Shown: positions 9,201 to 18,156, numbered from the stretch's first letter. The stretch: 33,097 nucleotides of DNA from Candidatus Gastranaerophilales bacterium (GCA_944324245.1 CALUVO010000008.1:1-33097); one strand, 5' to 3'. Notes: generated by a model from the sequence alone, not told the origin. Translations and numbers: made by a program.

Positions 9201-12200
9201 CAGGACAGGATATTGACCTTACAACAACCGGAAGCGGAAATATTAATGTAGAGGATGTTGTTGATGCTGCAGGATATGTAAGTTTAAATTCCGCAGAGCA
9301 TCTTACTTTGAACCATAATATAAATTCCGATTCTTATATTGAATTAGGCGCATCTCAGGGTTTGACAATCAATTCAAATATAGAAGCGTCCGGCAATGTC
9401 ACTGTTGATACGCAGGGCGGTGTTACACAGCAAAGCGGCAGTATAACAAGTACAGGCGGCGGATTTAGTGCCGAAAATACAGGTACCGGCGATATTAATT
9501 TCAATAATATAACAGCAAACAAGGATGTACAGATAACAAATACGGCACAAAATGCAGCTGTCAGCGTAAGCGGTGTGACTTCGCAAACAGGCGGTGTATC
9601 TTTTGCTTCTTCCGGAAATTTGTCGGCAGAAAATGTAACGGCCTCAGGTGATATTGAAATTTCAAGCAATGCTCAAGATGCTTCTGTAACTGCTGATACG
9701 ATAACTTCACAGGCAGGAAGCGTAAATATTTCCTCTTTACAGGATATAACCGCAGATGCAATTTCAGCTTCAAATAATGTTGTAATTTCAAATACAAGCG
9801 GAGCAGGAACAGTAAACGCAGGCGGTATAACATCAACAAACGGATTTATAGATATAGATTCATCCGGAGCATTGACTGTAACAGATGGCGGATTGACAAC
9901 AAATACAGGTAATATTACATTAGACGCTGCAGGAAATATTATAGCGAGTACAATAAATGCAGGCGGAAATGTTGTTATCTCTAATGCTGCGGGTAAAGGA
10001 ACAGTAAATGCAGGCGGTATAACATCAACAAACGGATTTATAGACATAGATTCATCCGGAGCATTGACTATCACAGACGGCGGATTGACAACAAACACAG
10101 GTAATATTACGTTGAATGCCGCAGAAGATGTTTTATTGTCTTCTCTTGTAAACTCTGCCGGTACTGTTGATATTATTTCGGCGAGTTCTGTTTTGCAGAA
10201 TATTGCAAATAACGGCAAAGCAATACAGGCTGGTTCTGACGTAGATATCGAAGCAGTGAATAATATCGGTTCATCAGAAAATGCATTGCAGATTAATTCA
10301 AACGGATCAATTAATGCAGACGCTGACAATCTTCATATAGCAAATAACGAAGGCGGTTTAAATGTAGGTGAAATTACAGCACAAAACAATGCTAATCTCA
10401 CTGCCTCCGGAAATATTACTCAAACCGCAGGCGGGTTCGTTAGCGCAAACAATATTAATTTAAATGCTGACGGTTATCAAATAGGTTCTAACGGCAATGC
10501 GTTCAATGTTAACACTTCTAATGCTGTCAATGCAAAAGCTGATGATATTTATCTTACATCGGAAAATAACCTGACAACAGGCAGAATAGATGCACAAAAT
10601 ACAGCTGATATTACAACAACAGGCGAACAAACAGATATAACAATATCCAATCTGGTTTCTGCTGATAATGTAAATATAAACGCTTCAGGCAGTGTGCTTC
10701 AAGACAGTACTCTGGATAAAACGATTGAAGCCGGTAATCTTAATTTGACCGCGCAAAACGGAAGCATAGGTGAAACCGGCAATGCAATTGATTTTACAGC
10801 TTCCGGAAATCTTGCCGCAAATGCTTCTCAGGCTGTTGTTTTAAACAGTGTAGGACATGATTTAAATACATCCTCTGTTACGGCAGGTACAAGTATTGAC
10901 CTTTCTACGGAAGGCAGCGGTAAAATTACTGTTTCAAGCGATCTTAATGCTCAGGGCGGGTATATTCGTCTTGATTCTGCCGAAGATTTAGCGCTTAACA
11001 AAGATTTGACTGCAACTGATTATATTGAACTTGCTTCAAAAGGTGGAAATGTCACTTTAGATAATTCCGAAATTACAGCCGGTACTTACGTAGATATTGA
11101 TTCAAACGGTTCTATTACCCAGACAAACAGTATGATTAATGCCGGAACAGATGTAATTTTGAATGCTGTTCAAAATATTGGTACATCAGACAGCGCAATT
11201 GCTTTGAATGCCAAAAACGACGTTACAGTAGAAAATGCTGTGGATGTTTATTTGAAAAGTGAAGATACATTGAACATTGCAGGTGTAAATGCTGCAGGCA
11301 CAGTGAATCTTGATGCTACAAAAGCGGGCAATGTAAATATTAAAGATGAGATTAAAGGCAATGATGTTACAATCTCGGCAGCTGATAATATTTATCAATC
11401 AATGGAAGGACAGGCCATCACAGCTTCCGGTGATGTTGTTTTAAATGCTGCAGCAGGAGATATCGGACAAACTGATAATGCAATCAATGTCGGAGCAGAC
11501 TCTGTACAGGCATCTGCAGTTTCCGGCTCGGTCGTCCTTAATGGTATTGATACTGATTTAAATACAAATGATATTACTGCCGGAGAAAATATAGACCTTA
11601 CAACAACCGGTACAGGGAACATAAATGTACAGAGCAATCTCGATGCAAACGGATATATAAGGCTGGATTCTTCAAATAATTTGAATCTCGGTCAATATAA
11701 TGTAACTTCTGATGATTATATATATATAGGTGCAAATAACGGTATTACACTGGATTCAAATATTGATGCACAAACGGGTATTACAATAGATTCCGGAGCA
11801 GGTATCAGCCAGAATTCAGGCTATATAAATTCTGCAGTAGGTGATATTTTTGTTGCAAACAACGGTGCAAACGGTATAAATCTTAATAATGTAAATGCAC
11901 AGGGCGGATCTGTTGTAATAAGTGCACTGGAAAGCGCTTCAGGTGATATAGTTCTGGATAATATCCTTGCTGCTGATGATATCACAGTGACAAACAGTTC
12001 TTCCGCACAGAGCAATGTAAACCTTAATGATTTAACAACATCAAACGGTAATATTTTTGCTGAAAACACTTCAGGCGGGGATATAGAACTTGATTCTGTT
12101 TTAACGGCACAAAACGGAACAATATCATTAAACGCTGGCAGAGGTGATATTACACAATCTCATTCAAATGCATCTCTTGTCTCAGGCGGAGATATTACTC

Positions 12201-15200
12201 TTGCTGCAAACAATGCAGGTTCACAGACTCAATACATTAACACCCAATCAGGTACAAATGTTAATGCTGACGGTACAAATATTTATATAGAAAGTAATCA
12301 AAACGGCTATAATATAGGTAATATCAATGCTTCCGGCAATTATGCAAATGAAACTGTAAATATAAAATCCAACAGCGGAGATGTAATTTTAAACGGACTC
12401 ACAAAGGGTAATGCTGTTACTATTGATTCCGCAAACAATGTTGTACAGGATAGTTCTCTTGAAAAATCCATTGAAGCAGGTACTGTCACTTTTAACGCTC
12501 AGGGCGGTTTTATAGGAACTCAGGATAACAGAATTGATATGTCAGTAACAGGCGCCGTAAATGTTCCGAATGCTGATTCTGTTTACTTAAACGGTGTGGA
12601 CAACGGCACTGACGTAGCTGTAAATCTAGGTAATATAAATGCTGAAAACACAGTCGATGTTACATCGGAAACTGGCATGAGGCTAAACGGACTTGTTGAT
12701 ACCAAAAATGCCGTACTGACAGCACAGGGCGATATTTTGCAAAGTGAAGATACAGACCTGTCAATTGATGCTGATTCAATCCGGCTGACAAGTGCAAACG
12801 GCAATATCGGTGCAACAGGCGATGCTATTGATTTTAAGACAACGGATTTGCAGGCTTCGGCAATCAACGGGGCAGTAGTATTAAACGGTGTTGACAGCAG
12901 TATTAATACAAACAGAATTGAAGCGGGTACAAATATTGACCTCAGTACAACAGGCTCAGGTGATATCACAATACACGATGCCCTGACAGCTAACGGATAT
13001 ATAAGACTTAACGCAGCTAATTCATTGAATGTAAATCATGATCTTACAGCACAGGATTATGTTGAACTTGCCGCACAAAACGGTGAAGTACTTCTGGGTT
13101 CAATCATTGAGGGTACTGATGTTACTGTCAGCGCAACAGGAGGAGTGGTGCAAACCGGCGGTCAGATTATAAGTTCCGGTTCTAACGGCGTAAATATCAC
13201 AAATTCACAAGACGGCGGAATTAATGTAACAGATATTCAGGCAACCGGCGGACAAATTAATATTACAAATGATGCTACTGCTTCAGGTGATGTTGTGACA
13301 GGTACTCTGAGCGCAAACAGCGGTGTTAATATTACAAACAATTCAAAGACACAGGCTGATGTTGTTCTAAATAAAATTACAAATACAAACGGTGCGGTTA
13401 ATATTGCCAACACGTCCGGCGGCGATGTTGAATTAAATAATCTTGTACAGTCTTCCGGTGATATAAATATCAACGCTTCAACAGGCGATATTACCCAGAC
13501 ATTTAACGGAACTTCAATTGATTCCGGTGCAAATGTATCATTGATTGCAGGTGACACAATTGGAACAACGAATCAAAAACTTTTGATGAATGCAGGCGGC
13601 AATGTGTCTTTAGAAGCATCTAATTTGTACATAACAAGTCCTGATTCAAATTTAAATATTGTAAGCATTAATCAAAACAGAGAAGATAAAACTCTGGGTG
13701 ATGTGATAATAGAAACTACTACAGGCAATTTATCCGTAACAGATGATATTACGGCTGATAATATTGATTTGGATTCAGCAGGAACTTTAAATACCACAGG
13801 AGAACTTCTTGCTGATACGATAGATATGATGGCAGCTTCAGCCCTTACAACAGGCGGAAATATAACGGGGCAAACTGATGTATCAATATCAGGTAAGTCT
13901 GTAACACAGGATGAAAATACAATAATTTCATCAGAAAAAGGTTTTGTACTGGTTACAGCAGAAAACGGAGCCGCACAGGTAAATAATATTTCCGGACAAA
14001 CAGGTGTTATTGTCTCTGGTAACTCTGTTTCTCAGGGGGATGGTACAACAATCTCGTCAGAAACCGGTAATGTATCAATCACTGCAAGCAGCGGAAATGC
14101 ATTGGTCAATAATATCTCAGGACATACAGGCGTAACTGTTTCAGGTGCTTCTGTCACACAGGGCGAAGGAACAACAATCTCATCGGAAGAAGGCAATGTA
14201 TCAATTACTGCAAATAGCGGTGCAGCACAGGTCAATAACCTTTCAGGTCATACAGGAGTAACTGTTTCAGGTGCTTCCGTTACACAGGGCGATGGTACAA
14301 CAATTTCTTCAGAAGAAGGTGCTGTAGCAATCAAAGCAAGCAGCGGAGCAGTACAGGTCAACAACATTTCGGGTCAAACTGGCGTAACTGTTTCAGGTGC
14401 TTCCGTTACACAGGGCGAAGGTACAACAATCTCATCTAAAGAAGGCAATGTATCAATTACTGCAAATAGCGGTGCAGCACAGGTTAACAACATTTCAGGT
14501 CAAACTGGTGTAACTGTTTCAGGTGCTTCCGTTACACAGGGCGAAGATACAAAAATCTCATCTGCAGGTGGAACTGTTTCTGTCACGGCTCAAAACGGTG
14601 ATATTATGTTAAACGGAGCTCTGGAAAGTGCTGTTGCTGATGTTATTGTACAAAACAATACAACAGGCAACGCCTCTGTTACCATAAATGATATTACAGC
14701 AGGCAGCTCCTTCTCTGTTACAAATAATGCAAACGGATTGTTGACCGTAAACGGAACATTAACAGGCAGCAATGATTCTTCTTTATTGGCACAGAATACA
14801 GGCGATTTATCAGGATTACTTGTAAATGACACAGCTGTTATAAACAATAACGGCGGTACTTTATCAATATATAATGCAGGCGGCCAGGGGCTCAACCTTG
14901 GCGGACAAATTAATAACAATTTGTCAGATTCTTCTTCTGTTTCGATTACAAGCGATAAAGGCGGTTTGAAACTCTTTGCTGATATCAATAACGGAACCAA
15001 AACCGGTGATACAAATTCCGTAAGCATAGTAAATAACGGTGCGGATGCAGATGGTAACGGGCTTGTATTTGAGAACGGAACTATAAATAATTACGGCAAT
15101 TTGACTGTTCAAAACAATGCCGGTGAAATGACACTTGCAGGCGGAATAAATACATATCTTGGTTCTGTAAACTCCTTTATTAACGGTGCCGACAGTGATT

Positions 15201-17779
15201 TTATTATAAATACGGAACTTGAAAATACAGGAACAACAATAACTTTTGAAAATAGAGGAACTGGCAGTCTTATAATTGGAGAAGATGCAAATCTTTCTGT
15301 ATACAGTGCACAGCAGGGAGATAATGTTTATACTGGTATTTTGAATCTTGTTAATTCTTCAACTTCCGGTGACGGCGGAGGAATAACTATAAACGGCACA
15401 TTGAATAATGGAGACGGACAAACTGCCGGCGGTATTATAAATATAACAAACGACGGAAACGGCGGAGCCAATGACTATGGTATATTATTCTCCGAAAATT
15501 CTGTTATTAACAACTATGCTGAATTAAATATTTCAAATAACAATACAAATTCGAATGCTGCAGGAAAAATTGCTCTAAACGGTACAATAAAAGGAGATAA
15601 AGGTCCTGTTCTTGCATCAGATACGGCTCCTGTTCCAGAAAATACCATAAGCATTACAAATAACGCGCAGGGTAAAAACAGCTCTATAGAATTTGGTGAA
15701 AATTCAAAAACTAATGCCGGGGCAAATGTAATCAATATAACTAATAACAGCGAAGGAGGTATTACCTTCAATGAAAATTCACAGGTGACAAACAGTGCAA
15801 ACTTAACAATCACAAATAACAAAGGCTCATTAAATGTAAATAACGGCGCCCTTGTGTCTTCTTCATCGGATGTAATGCTTTATAACAGAGAATCAGGAAA
15901 TTCCGTAAATGTTAACGGGCAAATTCATGGCGCTAATGTTACACTTCAAAGCACAGGCTCGGATGTAAATATTGCACACAATACAACAAAAGGTAACATT
16001 ACGGCAGACAAAGATATTAATATAACAGTATCAAACGGAGATATTGTAAATACATCTGCGGTGCAAAATCAACAGGCTCAAGGTATATCAGCAGGCGGAA
16101 ATGTTGTGCTAAGTGCTGATAATATCGGAGGTGTTGATTCTATAGATGTTGTTGCAGACGGATTTAACAATGTAACCCCTGATAATGCTATTCATGTAAC
16201 ATCAGGCGGCAAAGTAACAGCAAATGCTTTTGGAGATATCAATCTTCTTTCGCCTGAAGGAGATTTAAACATAAATACTCTCAGTGCACAAAATGCACTT
16301 CTCGGAACAGTTAACGGAGATATAACAGCATCATCTCTTAATGCTTCCGGTAATTTGTATTTAAATGCACAATCTGACTCTTCAGATATAACAATTGATG
16401 ATGTATCAGCAGGCTTGCTCTCTGCAGAAGCAGGAAATAATATTACGATAAACAGCACACAGGGGCTTGATATAGAATCGATATTGAGCAAAAACGGCTC
16501 TGTAAAAATTGACACTGACGGTAATACCTATATAAGAGAAATTGCTGCAGCAAATGACGTTACAGTCAATGTCGATGATGAAAAACTTACCGTAGTAAAC
16601 CTCGGACGTGTTGAGAGAAATCCTGATATTATTCCCTCAACAATTAATCTAACTGTAACCGATGCAAAAAATACATCGGAAAATAAAAACAGCAAACTTG
16701 ATATCTATAACGGCTATGCTCAGGATAAAGTCACACTGAAAGCAGATACAATAACCGCACAGGTTTATGATATTTCCGAATCTGCTCAAAAAGGCGATAT
16801 CAGACACGACAGCAAATACGGTATTGAAGCAACAGGCTTCCATAATGCAAACAAAAACGGCGAACTTCTAAATTTTGATATTCAGGGTGCAAATTATGAA
16901 CAGAAAGATGTCGGTTCAAATCCTCACAATCCTAATTATCAGCCGGATGAAAACGATAAACATGCTCTGAGCGTTCATTTAACACTGGGTGATTCAGTAG
17001 GAGATGCCTTATACGGTGCTAATTTTGAAAAATTATATTCAGATTATGCATTTATTGATTCTATAAACAAATCCGACCCGGCAGCATTTTCAAAACTCGT
17101 TATAGGCAGTGGTATTATCGGTGATTATGCAATTTTCAGAAATAATAAATACAGACTCGATATAAATAATAACGGCGCAACAGAAGATACGGTAGAAGCA
17201 TATCCTATAAATAAACACTATGACGATGCACCGGACAGGACTGTAAACAATAATACATCATTTACAGCACAGATATTTGATTCTATTATTATAGACAATC
17301 CGTATAATCCTTCTTATCCGACTGATCCTGTGACAGGACAGGTGTATAATCCTCACAGAAACATAAAAGACCCGGATCTTGCCCAAAAAACTAAACAGAT
17401 TTCCGCAAAAGGCGATGACAATTCTGCTGTTGATACGGATGCTTCAACAGGTCTAAGACAGATTTCCTGGGTTGTCAGAAACAGCAATGACGATATAATA
17501 GGTGCTTCTGACATTGATACTCTGCACAATCCTGTTGTGGATTCACTTCTCGCTGTTTCACAAAAAGGAATTATTGTTACTGCAGATACACTGTCAGAAA
17601 ACGGTCTTAAAAAAGGCCAGAAAGTTGGCATTGATTTAAGATACAAAGATATTGATTTTAATGTTAAAGGCGTTGTAAGTCAAATAAACGGACGCACGGC
17701 AGAAATAGAATTTGCGGATGTCGACAAATTGACTTCAACAATTATTCTGTTCTTGCAAATGTATCAGGAAAATCTTTAG
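3221..17779 (+). CDS. Giant TpsA filamentous adhesin (FHA / LktA-like)
   Basis: Exported partner of the divergent TpsB, 4852 codons. The TTG at 3221 is kept because GGAG (3210-3213) lies seven bases before it; ATG at 3233 is the alternative and removes four residues. A basic leader (KKSLNNIDFLKLFKKS) precedes a hydrophobic segment and a cut after SYA near residue 41. Residues about 42-180 resemble the TPS/haemagglutination-activity domain, with a motif FVSPMGMIVGASG where FHA proteins have their NPNGI box; this form is typical of LktA-family adhesins. Residues about 230-4450 are Asn/Asp/Gly/Thr-rich beta-helix repeats of the type DINLTxxGNI. A larger block (VVLNGIDTDINT...IDLTTTGSGNI...GYIxLxSA) recurs about every 210-560 residues. 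Residues about 4470-4740 are non-repetitive, and the last 105 resemble a PilZ fold. I noticed no cysteine after the leader. Surface adhesion is the family role; the ligand cannot be read from sequence. Confidence 0.9.
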   Translation: MGLCMPQNKKSLNNIDFLKLFKKSLAASLTVFIFGIQTSYATNINAGPGYNTNVSTDGNTTNITGGLINGNTGFHHFTDFDLSRGDIANLIFAQGADRYVNLVDNRVSIYGIFNSLKGGNIGGDVIFVSPMGMIVGASGIMNVGSLQTITPAQGTYNSLLGLGQGITYDNISGLSSEGSTASVSIQGKIFAADKIDLSAGSNVMLGADSALVTGFNEDGFNKTKLPDVDMSEIVNDEGVVNAEFISDAGGDVKLYANNINASGGLIQSSGDVNLDARDGTITVGSKVMSAQDVNIGANSAATTRRVTLNNDITAAGNVNITIDRDVTQNESANITASNVNYSASTLTVDGDINSKNGVTISSTEFVQGDNSEILNTESGNISVSASTDIESNKITNQAQDGTVSLSGRDITLKDSVTSANTINVSAQGDITQTDDTFNAFDAGNDLNITADYNVGSSNQALNVNVANNVNVLGANSDIYLKSNDSDLNIATISNANNVNLDGSKKVNISQSVDAMESVNINSQEGFSQTADSSINIMGDSGNVTITNTGSGDVDVNNISNFGGNVVINNDSSSAPTPGNVNINGNIQADTGYVDIDSSGGYSQSGTINAYGTDGSGASVSIDAQGDVNAGQITGQENIAINGNNVTLSETITSDQGGVTVDAQGDVNTGEITAQDDISISGNNVQFSDLISSQQGGINVDAQENISQTGSDKTLEASGDITLNAGGDVGSKEQTVVVSTEKGSVKVDAAGGVNVTGQDTNIELGNITAGTDYNIITTGEGELIFNKDLSDVEGDLTFITDKDLNIDSQITATGDVSLTSNQGDIILNSIISSTEESVNLMAEGAIYHEDGYSDTSISAQKDINLTANSGDIGTFSGTDVSQAINLKAGGTVNAEGANVALESSDSLKVGNINSSKENPQTLVSIKTTGADNGNIDIAGVIKGSDISIDAAQNITQSTLGQSITASGDLSLISQTGSIGETDNAINFSAENVSASANSGSVVLKGIDTDIKTSQISAKDNIDLSTENTGADPEKGKIIIENDLTTQDGYISLNSAKNLEINNNISAGQSVTLGAQEGITQKENTTVTSGTSASAQDGSGNILITNETSGDISLQNVTANKGNISVVNNAAGSDIILNSVLNSTSSDVILNSEGNILQSEAADTASITAAGDIILNAVNAGAYDNKIMVNADGSLYSTSDNLFVQDTEGDLTLGVLNIGQSADITANGNILQDLQDRDAIVSSGNININTTGSIGSIDNSLALNITGDGRLNAQASDIYLGGTSVSTGQINAANDLNINTVDKNGSVTIADNMTAGGNIDISSGGGVSHTGGIITRDDRNSGHINIGATNGDISLGNVVNNNGEINITATENAADVVLNDVIQSAGGDINISTVGNIVQNGSNPSVSTDSNITFVTQTGSVGSGENKLVVESTGGSVSADSGESVYLTGQDTNINASDITAGNDIDLTVTGTGNINIDSALTADNGYISLVTDNGIVIDNLISASEGVNLNAQGGSIIQNSALDKAINAGTDITLSADGDIGSDGTNLSLNAAGSVAADGQNVYLTSPDADLNIASVTSDGVVNLKTDNAGNVNLGGLVTGTDVTINAADGVYQTGTDKTIDASGDLSLIAGKESVGQQGQAINFSANSVSAEAAKSVVLLGEDTDINTSSIKATENIDLTTRVTDPDSDKGVITVSNELNTTNGYIKLDSAKALNINENISAGQHITLNANGGIVQGSGTSITSGTSAVAQNGDINISNSGSGKIELTQVSSSKGGINISNNVESGDNADIVLGDITSADGAVTITNSAADNDVILNSLVQSTGNNAGISITSNGAVIQSHDNLALNTTGNIILDTVTGAGSATQALKLGADGTLTAGGNEIYITSPEKSLNIAGITSTGTVNLDTLSGSANINIQGGITGGDINLTSGSGIYQTIDGQSITADGNLTLTAQNGSIGQKDKALTFKADKVTAQAAGGSVVLNGIDTDINTGSIIAGQDIDLTTTGSGNINVEDVVDAAGYVSLNSAEHLTLNHNINSDSYIELGASQGLTINSNIEASGNVTVDTQGGVTQQSGSITSTGGGFSAENTGTGDINFNNITANKDVQITNTAQNAAVSVSGVTSQTGGVSFASSGNLSAENVTASGDIEISSNAQDASVTADTITSQAGSVNISSLQDITADAISASNNVVISNTSGAGTVNAGGITSTNGFIDIDSSGALTVTDGGLTTNTGNITLDAAGNIIASTINAGGNVVISNAAGKGTVNAGGITSTNGFIDIDSSGALTITDGGLTTNTGNITLNAAEDVLLSSLVNSAGTVDIISASSVLQNIANNGKAIQAGSDVDIEAVNNIGSSENALQINSNGSINADADNLHIANNEGGLNVGEITAQNNANLTASGNITQTAGGFVSANNINLNADGYQIGSNGNAFNVNTSNAVNAKADDIYLTSENNLTTGRIDAQNTADITTTGEQTDITISNLVSADNVNINASGSVLQDSTLDKTIEAGNLNLTAQNGSIGETGNAIDFTASGNLAANASQAVVLNSVGHDLNTSSVTAGTSIDLSTEGSGKITVSSDLNAQGGYIRLDSAEDLALNKDLTATDYIELASKGGNVTLDNSEITAGTYVDIDSNGSITQTNSMINAGTDVILNAVQNIGTSDSAIALNAKNDVTVENAVDVYLKSEDTLNIAGVNAAGTVNLDATKAGNVNIKDEIKGNDVTISAADNIYQSMEGQAITASGDVVLNAAAGDIGQTDNAINVGADSVQASAVSGSVVLNGIDTDLNTNDITAGENIDLTTTGTGNINVQSNLDANGYIRLDSSNNLNLGQYNVTSDDYIYIGANNGITLDSNIDAQTGITIDSGAGISQNSGYINSAVGDIFVANNGANGINLNNVNAQGGSVVISALESASGDIVLDNILAADDITVTNSSSAQSNVNLNDLTTSNGNIFAENTSGGDIELDSVLTAQNGTISLNAGRGDITQSHSNASLVSGGDITLAANNAGSQTQYINTQSGTNVNADGTNIYIESNQNGYNIGNINASGNYANETVNIKSNSGDVILNGLTKGNAVTIDSANNVVQDSSLEKSIEAGTVTFNAQGGFIGTQDNRIDMSVTGAVNVPNADSVYLNGVDNGTDVAVNLGNINAENTVDVTSETGMRLNGLVDTKNAVLTAQGDILQSEDTDLSIDADSIRLTSANGNIGATGDAIDFKTTDLQASAINGAVVLNGVDSSINTNRIEAGTNIDLSTTGSGDITIHDALTANGYIRLNAANSLNVNHDLTAQDYVELAAQNGEVLLGSIIEGTDVTVSATGGVVQTGGQIISSGSNGVNITNSQDGGINVTDIQATGGQINITNDATASGDVVTGTLSANSGVNITNNSKTQADVVLNKITNTNGAVNIANTSGGDVELNNLVQSSGDININASTGDITQTFNGTSIDSGANVSLIAGDTIGTTNQKLLMNAGGNVSLEASNLYITSPDSNLNIVSINQNREDKTLGDVIIETTTGNLSVTDDITADNIDLDSAGTLNTTGELLADTIDMMAASALTTGGNITGQTDVSISGKSVTQDENTIISSEKGFVLVTAENGAAQVNNISGQTGVIVSGNSVSQGDGTTISSETGNVSITASSGNALVNNISGHTGVTVSGASVTQGEGTTISSEEGNVSITANSGAAQVNNLSGHTGVTVSGASVTQGDGTTISSEEGAVAIKASSGAVQVNNISGQTGVTVSGASVTQGEGTTISSKEGNVSITANSGAAQVNNISGQTGVTVSGASVTQGEDTKISSAGGTVSVTAQNGDIMLNGALESAVADVIVQNNTTGNASVTINDITAGSSFSVTNNANGLLTVNGTLTGSNDSSLLAQNTGDLSGLLVNDTAVINNNGGTLSIYNAGGQGLNLGGQINNNLSDSSSVSITSDKGGLKLFADINNGTKTGDTNSVSIVNNGADADGNGLVFENGTINNYGNLTVQNNAGEMTLAGGINTYLGSVNSFINGADSDFIINTELENTGTTITFENRGTGSLIIGEDANLSVYSAQQGDNVYTGILNLVNSSTSGDGGGITINGTLNNGDGQTAGGIINITNDGNGGANDYGILFSENSVINNYAELNISNNNTNSNAAGKIALNGTIKGDKGPVLASDTAPVPENTISITNNAQGKNSSIEFGENSKTNAGANVINITNNSEGGITFNENSQVTNSANLTITNNKGSLNVNNGALVSSSSDVMLYNRESGNSVNVNGQIHGANVTLQSTGSDVNIAHNTTKGNITADKDINITVSNGDIVNTSAVQNQQAQGISAGGNVVLSADNIGGVDSIDVVADGFNNVTPDNAIHVTSGGKVTANAFGDINLLSPEGDLNINTLSAQNALLGTVNGDITASSLNASGNLYLNAQSDSSDITIDDVSAGLLSAEAGNNITINSTQGLDIESILSKNGSVKIDTDGNTYIREIAAANDVTVNVDDEKLTVVNLGRVERNPDIIPSTINLTVTDAKNTSENKNSKLDIYNGYAQDKVTLKADTITAQVYDISESAQKGDIRHDSKYGIEATGFHNANKNGELLNFDIQGANYEQKDVGSNPHNPNYQPDENDKHALSVHLTLGDSVGDALYGANFEKLYSDYAFIDSINKSDPAAFSKLVIGSGIIGDYAIFRNNKYRLDINNNGATEDTVEAYPINKHYDDAPDRTVNNNTSFTAQIFDSIIIDNPYNPSYPTDPVTGQVYNPHRNIKDPDLAQKTKQISAKGDDNSAVDTDASTGLRQISWVVRNSNDDIIGASDIDTLHNPVVDSLLAVSQKGIIVTADTLSENGLKKGQKVGIDLRYKDIDFNVKGVVSQINGRTAEIEFADVDKLTSTIILFLQMYQENL
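9770..10129 (+). repeat. 64-residue tandem duplication inside the adhesin
   Basis: Two consecutive 192-bp units encode nearly identical segments sharing ITSTNGFIDIDSSGAL and DGGLTTNTGNITL. Corresponding bases are exactly 192 apart (for example ggcggtataa at 9821 and 10013). The DNA is almost identical as well, so the duplication is recent compared with the other, diverged beta-helix repeats. Confidence 0.8.
13853..14608 (+). repeat. Six tandem 42-residue (126-bp) repeats in the adhesin
   Basis: Units begin at 13853 (degenerate), 13979, 14105, 14231, 14357 and 14483, exactly 126 bp apart and in frame. Each follows VNNISGQTGVTVSGAS, then VTQGEGTTISSEEG, then NVSITANSGAAQ. Units three to six are nearly identical in DNA, which fits recent expansion by unequal recombination or slippage. 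Copy number here is likely to vary between strains, and short-read assemblies may collapse it. Confidence 0.85.
17455..17770 (+). other. Degenerate PilZ-like domain at the adhesin C-terminus
   Basis: Codons about 4745-4850 read like a PilZ beta-barrel: RQISWVVR, then LLAVSQKGIIV (matching the SxxG half of the D/NxSxxG box), then LKKGQKVGIDLRYK, then VKGVVSQINGRTAEIEF and a closing helix DKLTSTIILFLQMY. The RxxxR c-di-GMP motif is absent and the D/N of the second motif is Ala, so nucleotide binding is not expected. The assignment rests on pattern recognition only. Confidence 0.45.
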
Positions 17780-17843
17780 TTTGTTTCTGTCTATTCTTTT
17801 GAATTTATTCTGAGTGTTAAGAATTTTCAATCTGCACTTGATA

Positions 17844-17871
17844 TTCGAATGTGTTTAAAGTAGTGTATAAT
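17844..17871 (+). promoter_or_regulatory. Candidate rpmB promoter
   Basis: A perfect TATAAT at 17866-17871 lies 31 bases before the rpmB start. The best -35 at suitable spacing is TTCGAA (17844-17849, 16 bases), which is weak; TTGATA at 17838-17843 is better but 22 bases away. I see no clear terminator between the adhesin stop and this promoter. Confidence 0.4.
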
Positions 17872-17901
17872 AAGAAATTAATCTTTGAAAGGAATATAGA
17901 A

Positions 17902-18093
17902 ATGGCAAAACAATGTGCAATATGCGGTAAAACAAAGCTTAAAGCAGCTAAAATTTCTTTTTCACACAAACAGCATGTTCACAGACAGGAAGTTAACCTC
18001 CAGTCTGTAAAAGTTAACCAGAACGGTACTGTAAAAAGAATAGATGTTTGCACTTCCTGCATTAGAGCAGGCAAAGTTCAAAGAGCTTTATAA
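17902..18093 (+). CDS. rpmB: 50S ribosomal protein L28
   Basis: Sixty-three residues, the usual length for bacterial L28, beginning MAKQCAICGK. The CxxC pairs CAIC (5-8) and CTSC near the C-terminus make a zinc-ribbon pattern, as in zinc-binding L28 forms. The central HKQHVHRQEVNLQ segment contains the conserved basic rRNA-binding residues. The frame is open upstream to 17851, but AAAGGA just before 17902 and the family N-terminus fix the start at MAK. It stands alone between the adhesin gene and a strong terminator, so it is probably transcribed by itself and not with the atp genes. The product is part of the large ribosomal subunit. Confidence 0.96.
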   Translation: MAKQCAICGKTKLKAAKISFSHKQHVHRQEVNLQSVKVNQNGTVKRIDVCTSCIRAGKVQRAL

Positions 18094-18103
18094 TCCGTTA
18101 AAG

Positions 18104-18156
18104 TTTTAATTCAAAAAAGACTCCTTTTTTTGAGGGGTCTTTTTTTTGAATTAAAA
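18104..18156 (+). terminator. Intrinsic terminator after rpmB
   Basis: A long stem formed by TTTTAATTCAAAAAAGACTCC (18104-18124, last C excluded if strict) and its complement at 18134-18156 encloses a T-rich loop. The arms are rich in A on the left and T on the right, so the U-tract is part of the stem and the structure could terminate from either side. It separates rpmB from the atp operon. Confidence 0.85.

Noticed and set aside
9770-14608. CRISPR array from regular repeats
   Set aside because: The repeats are in-frame protein repeats (126 and 192 bp units) within an open reading frame, without unique spacers.
3221-17779. CdiA-type toxin at the adhesin C-terminus
   Set aside because: No VENN-like motif, no toxin-like C-terminal domain and no small immunity gene follows; rpmB is the next gene.
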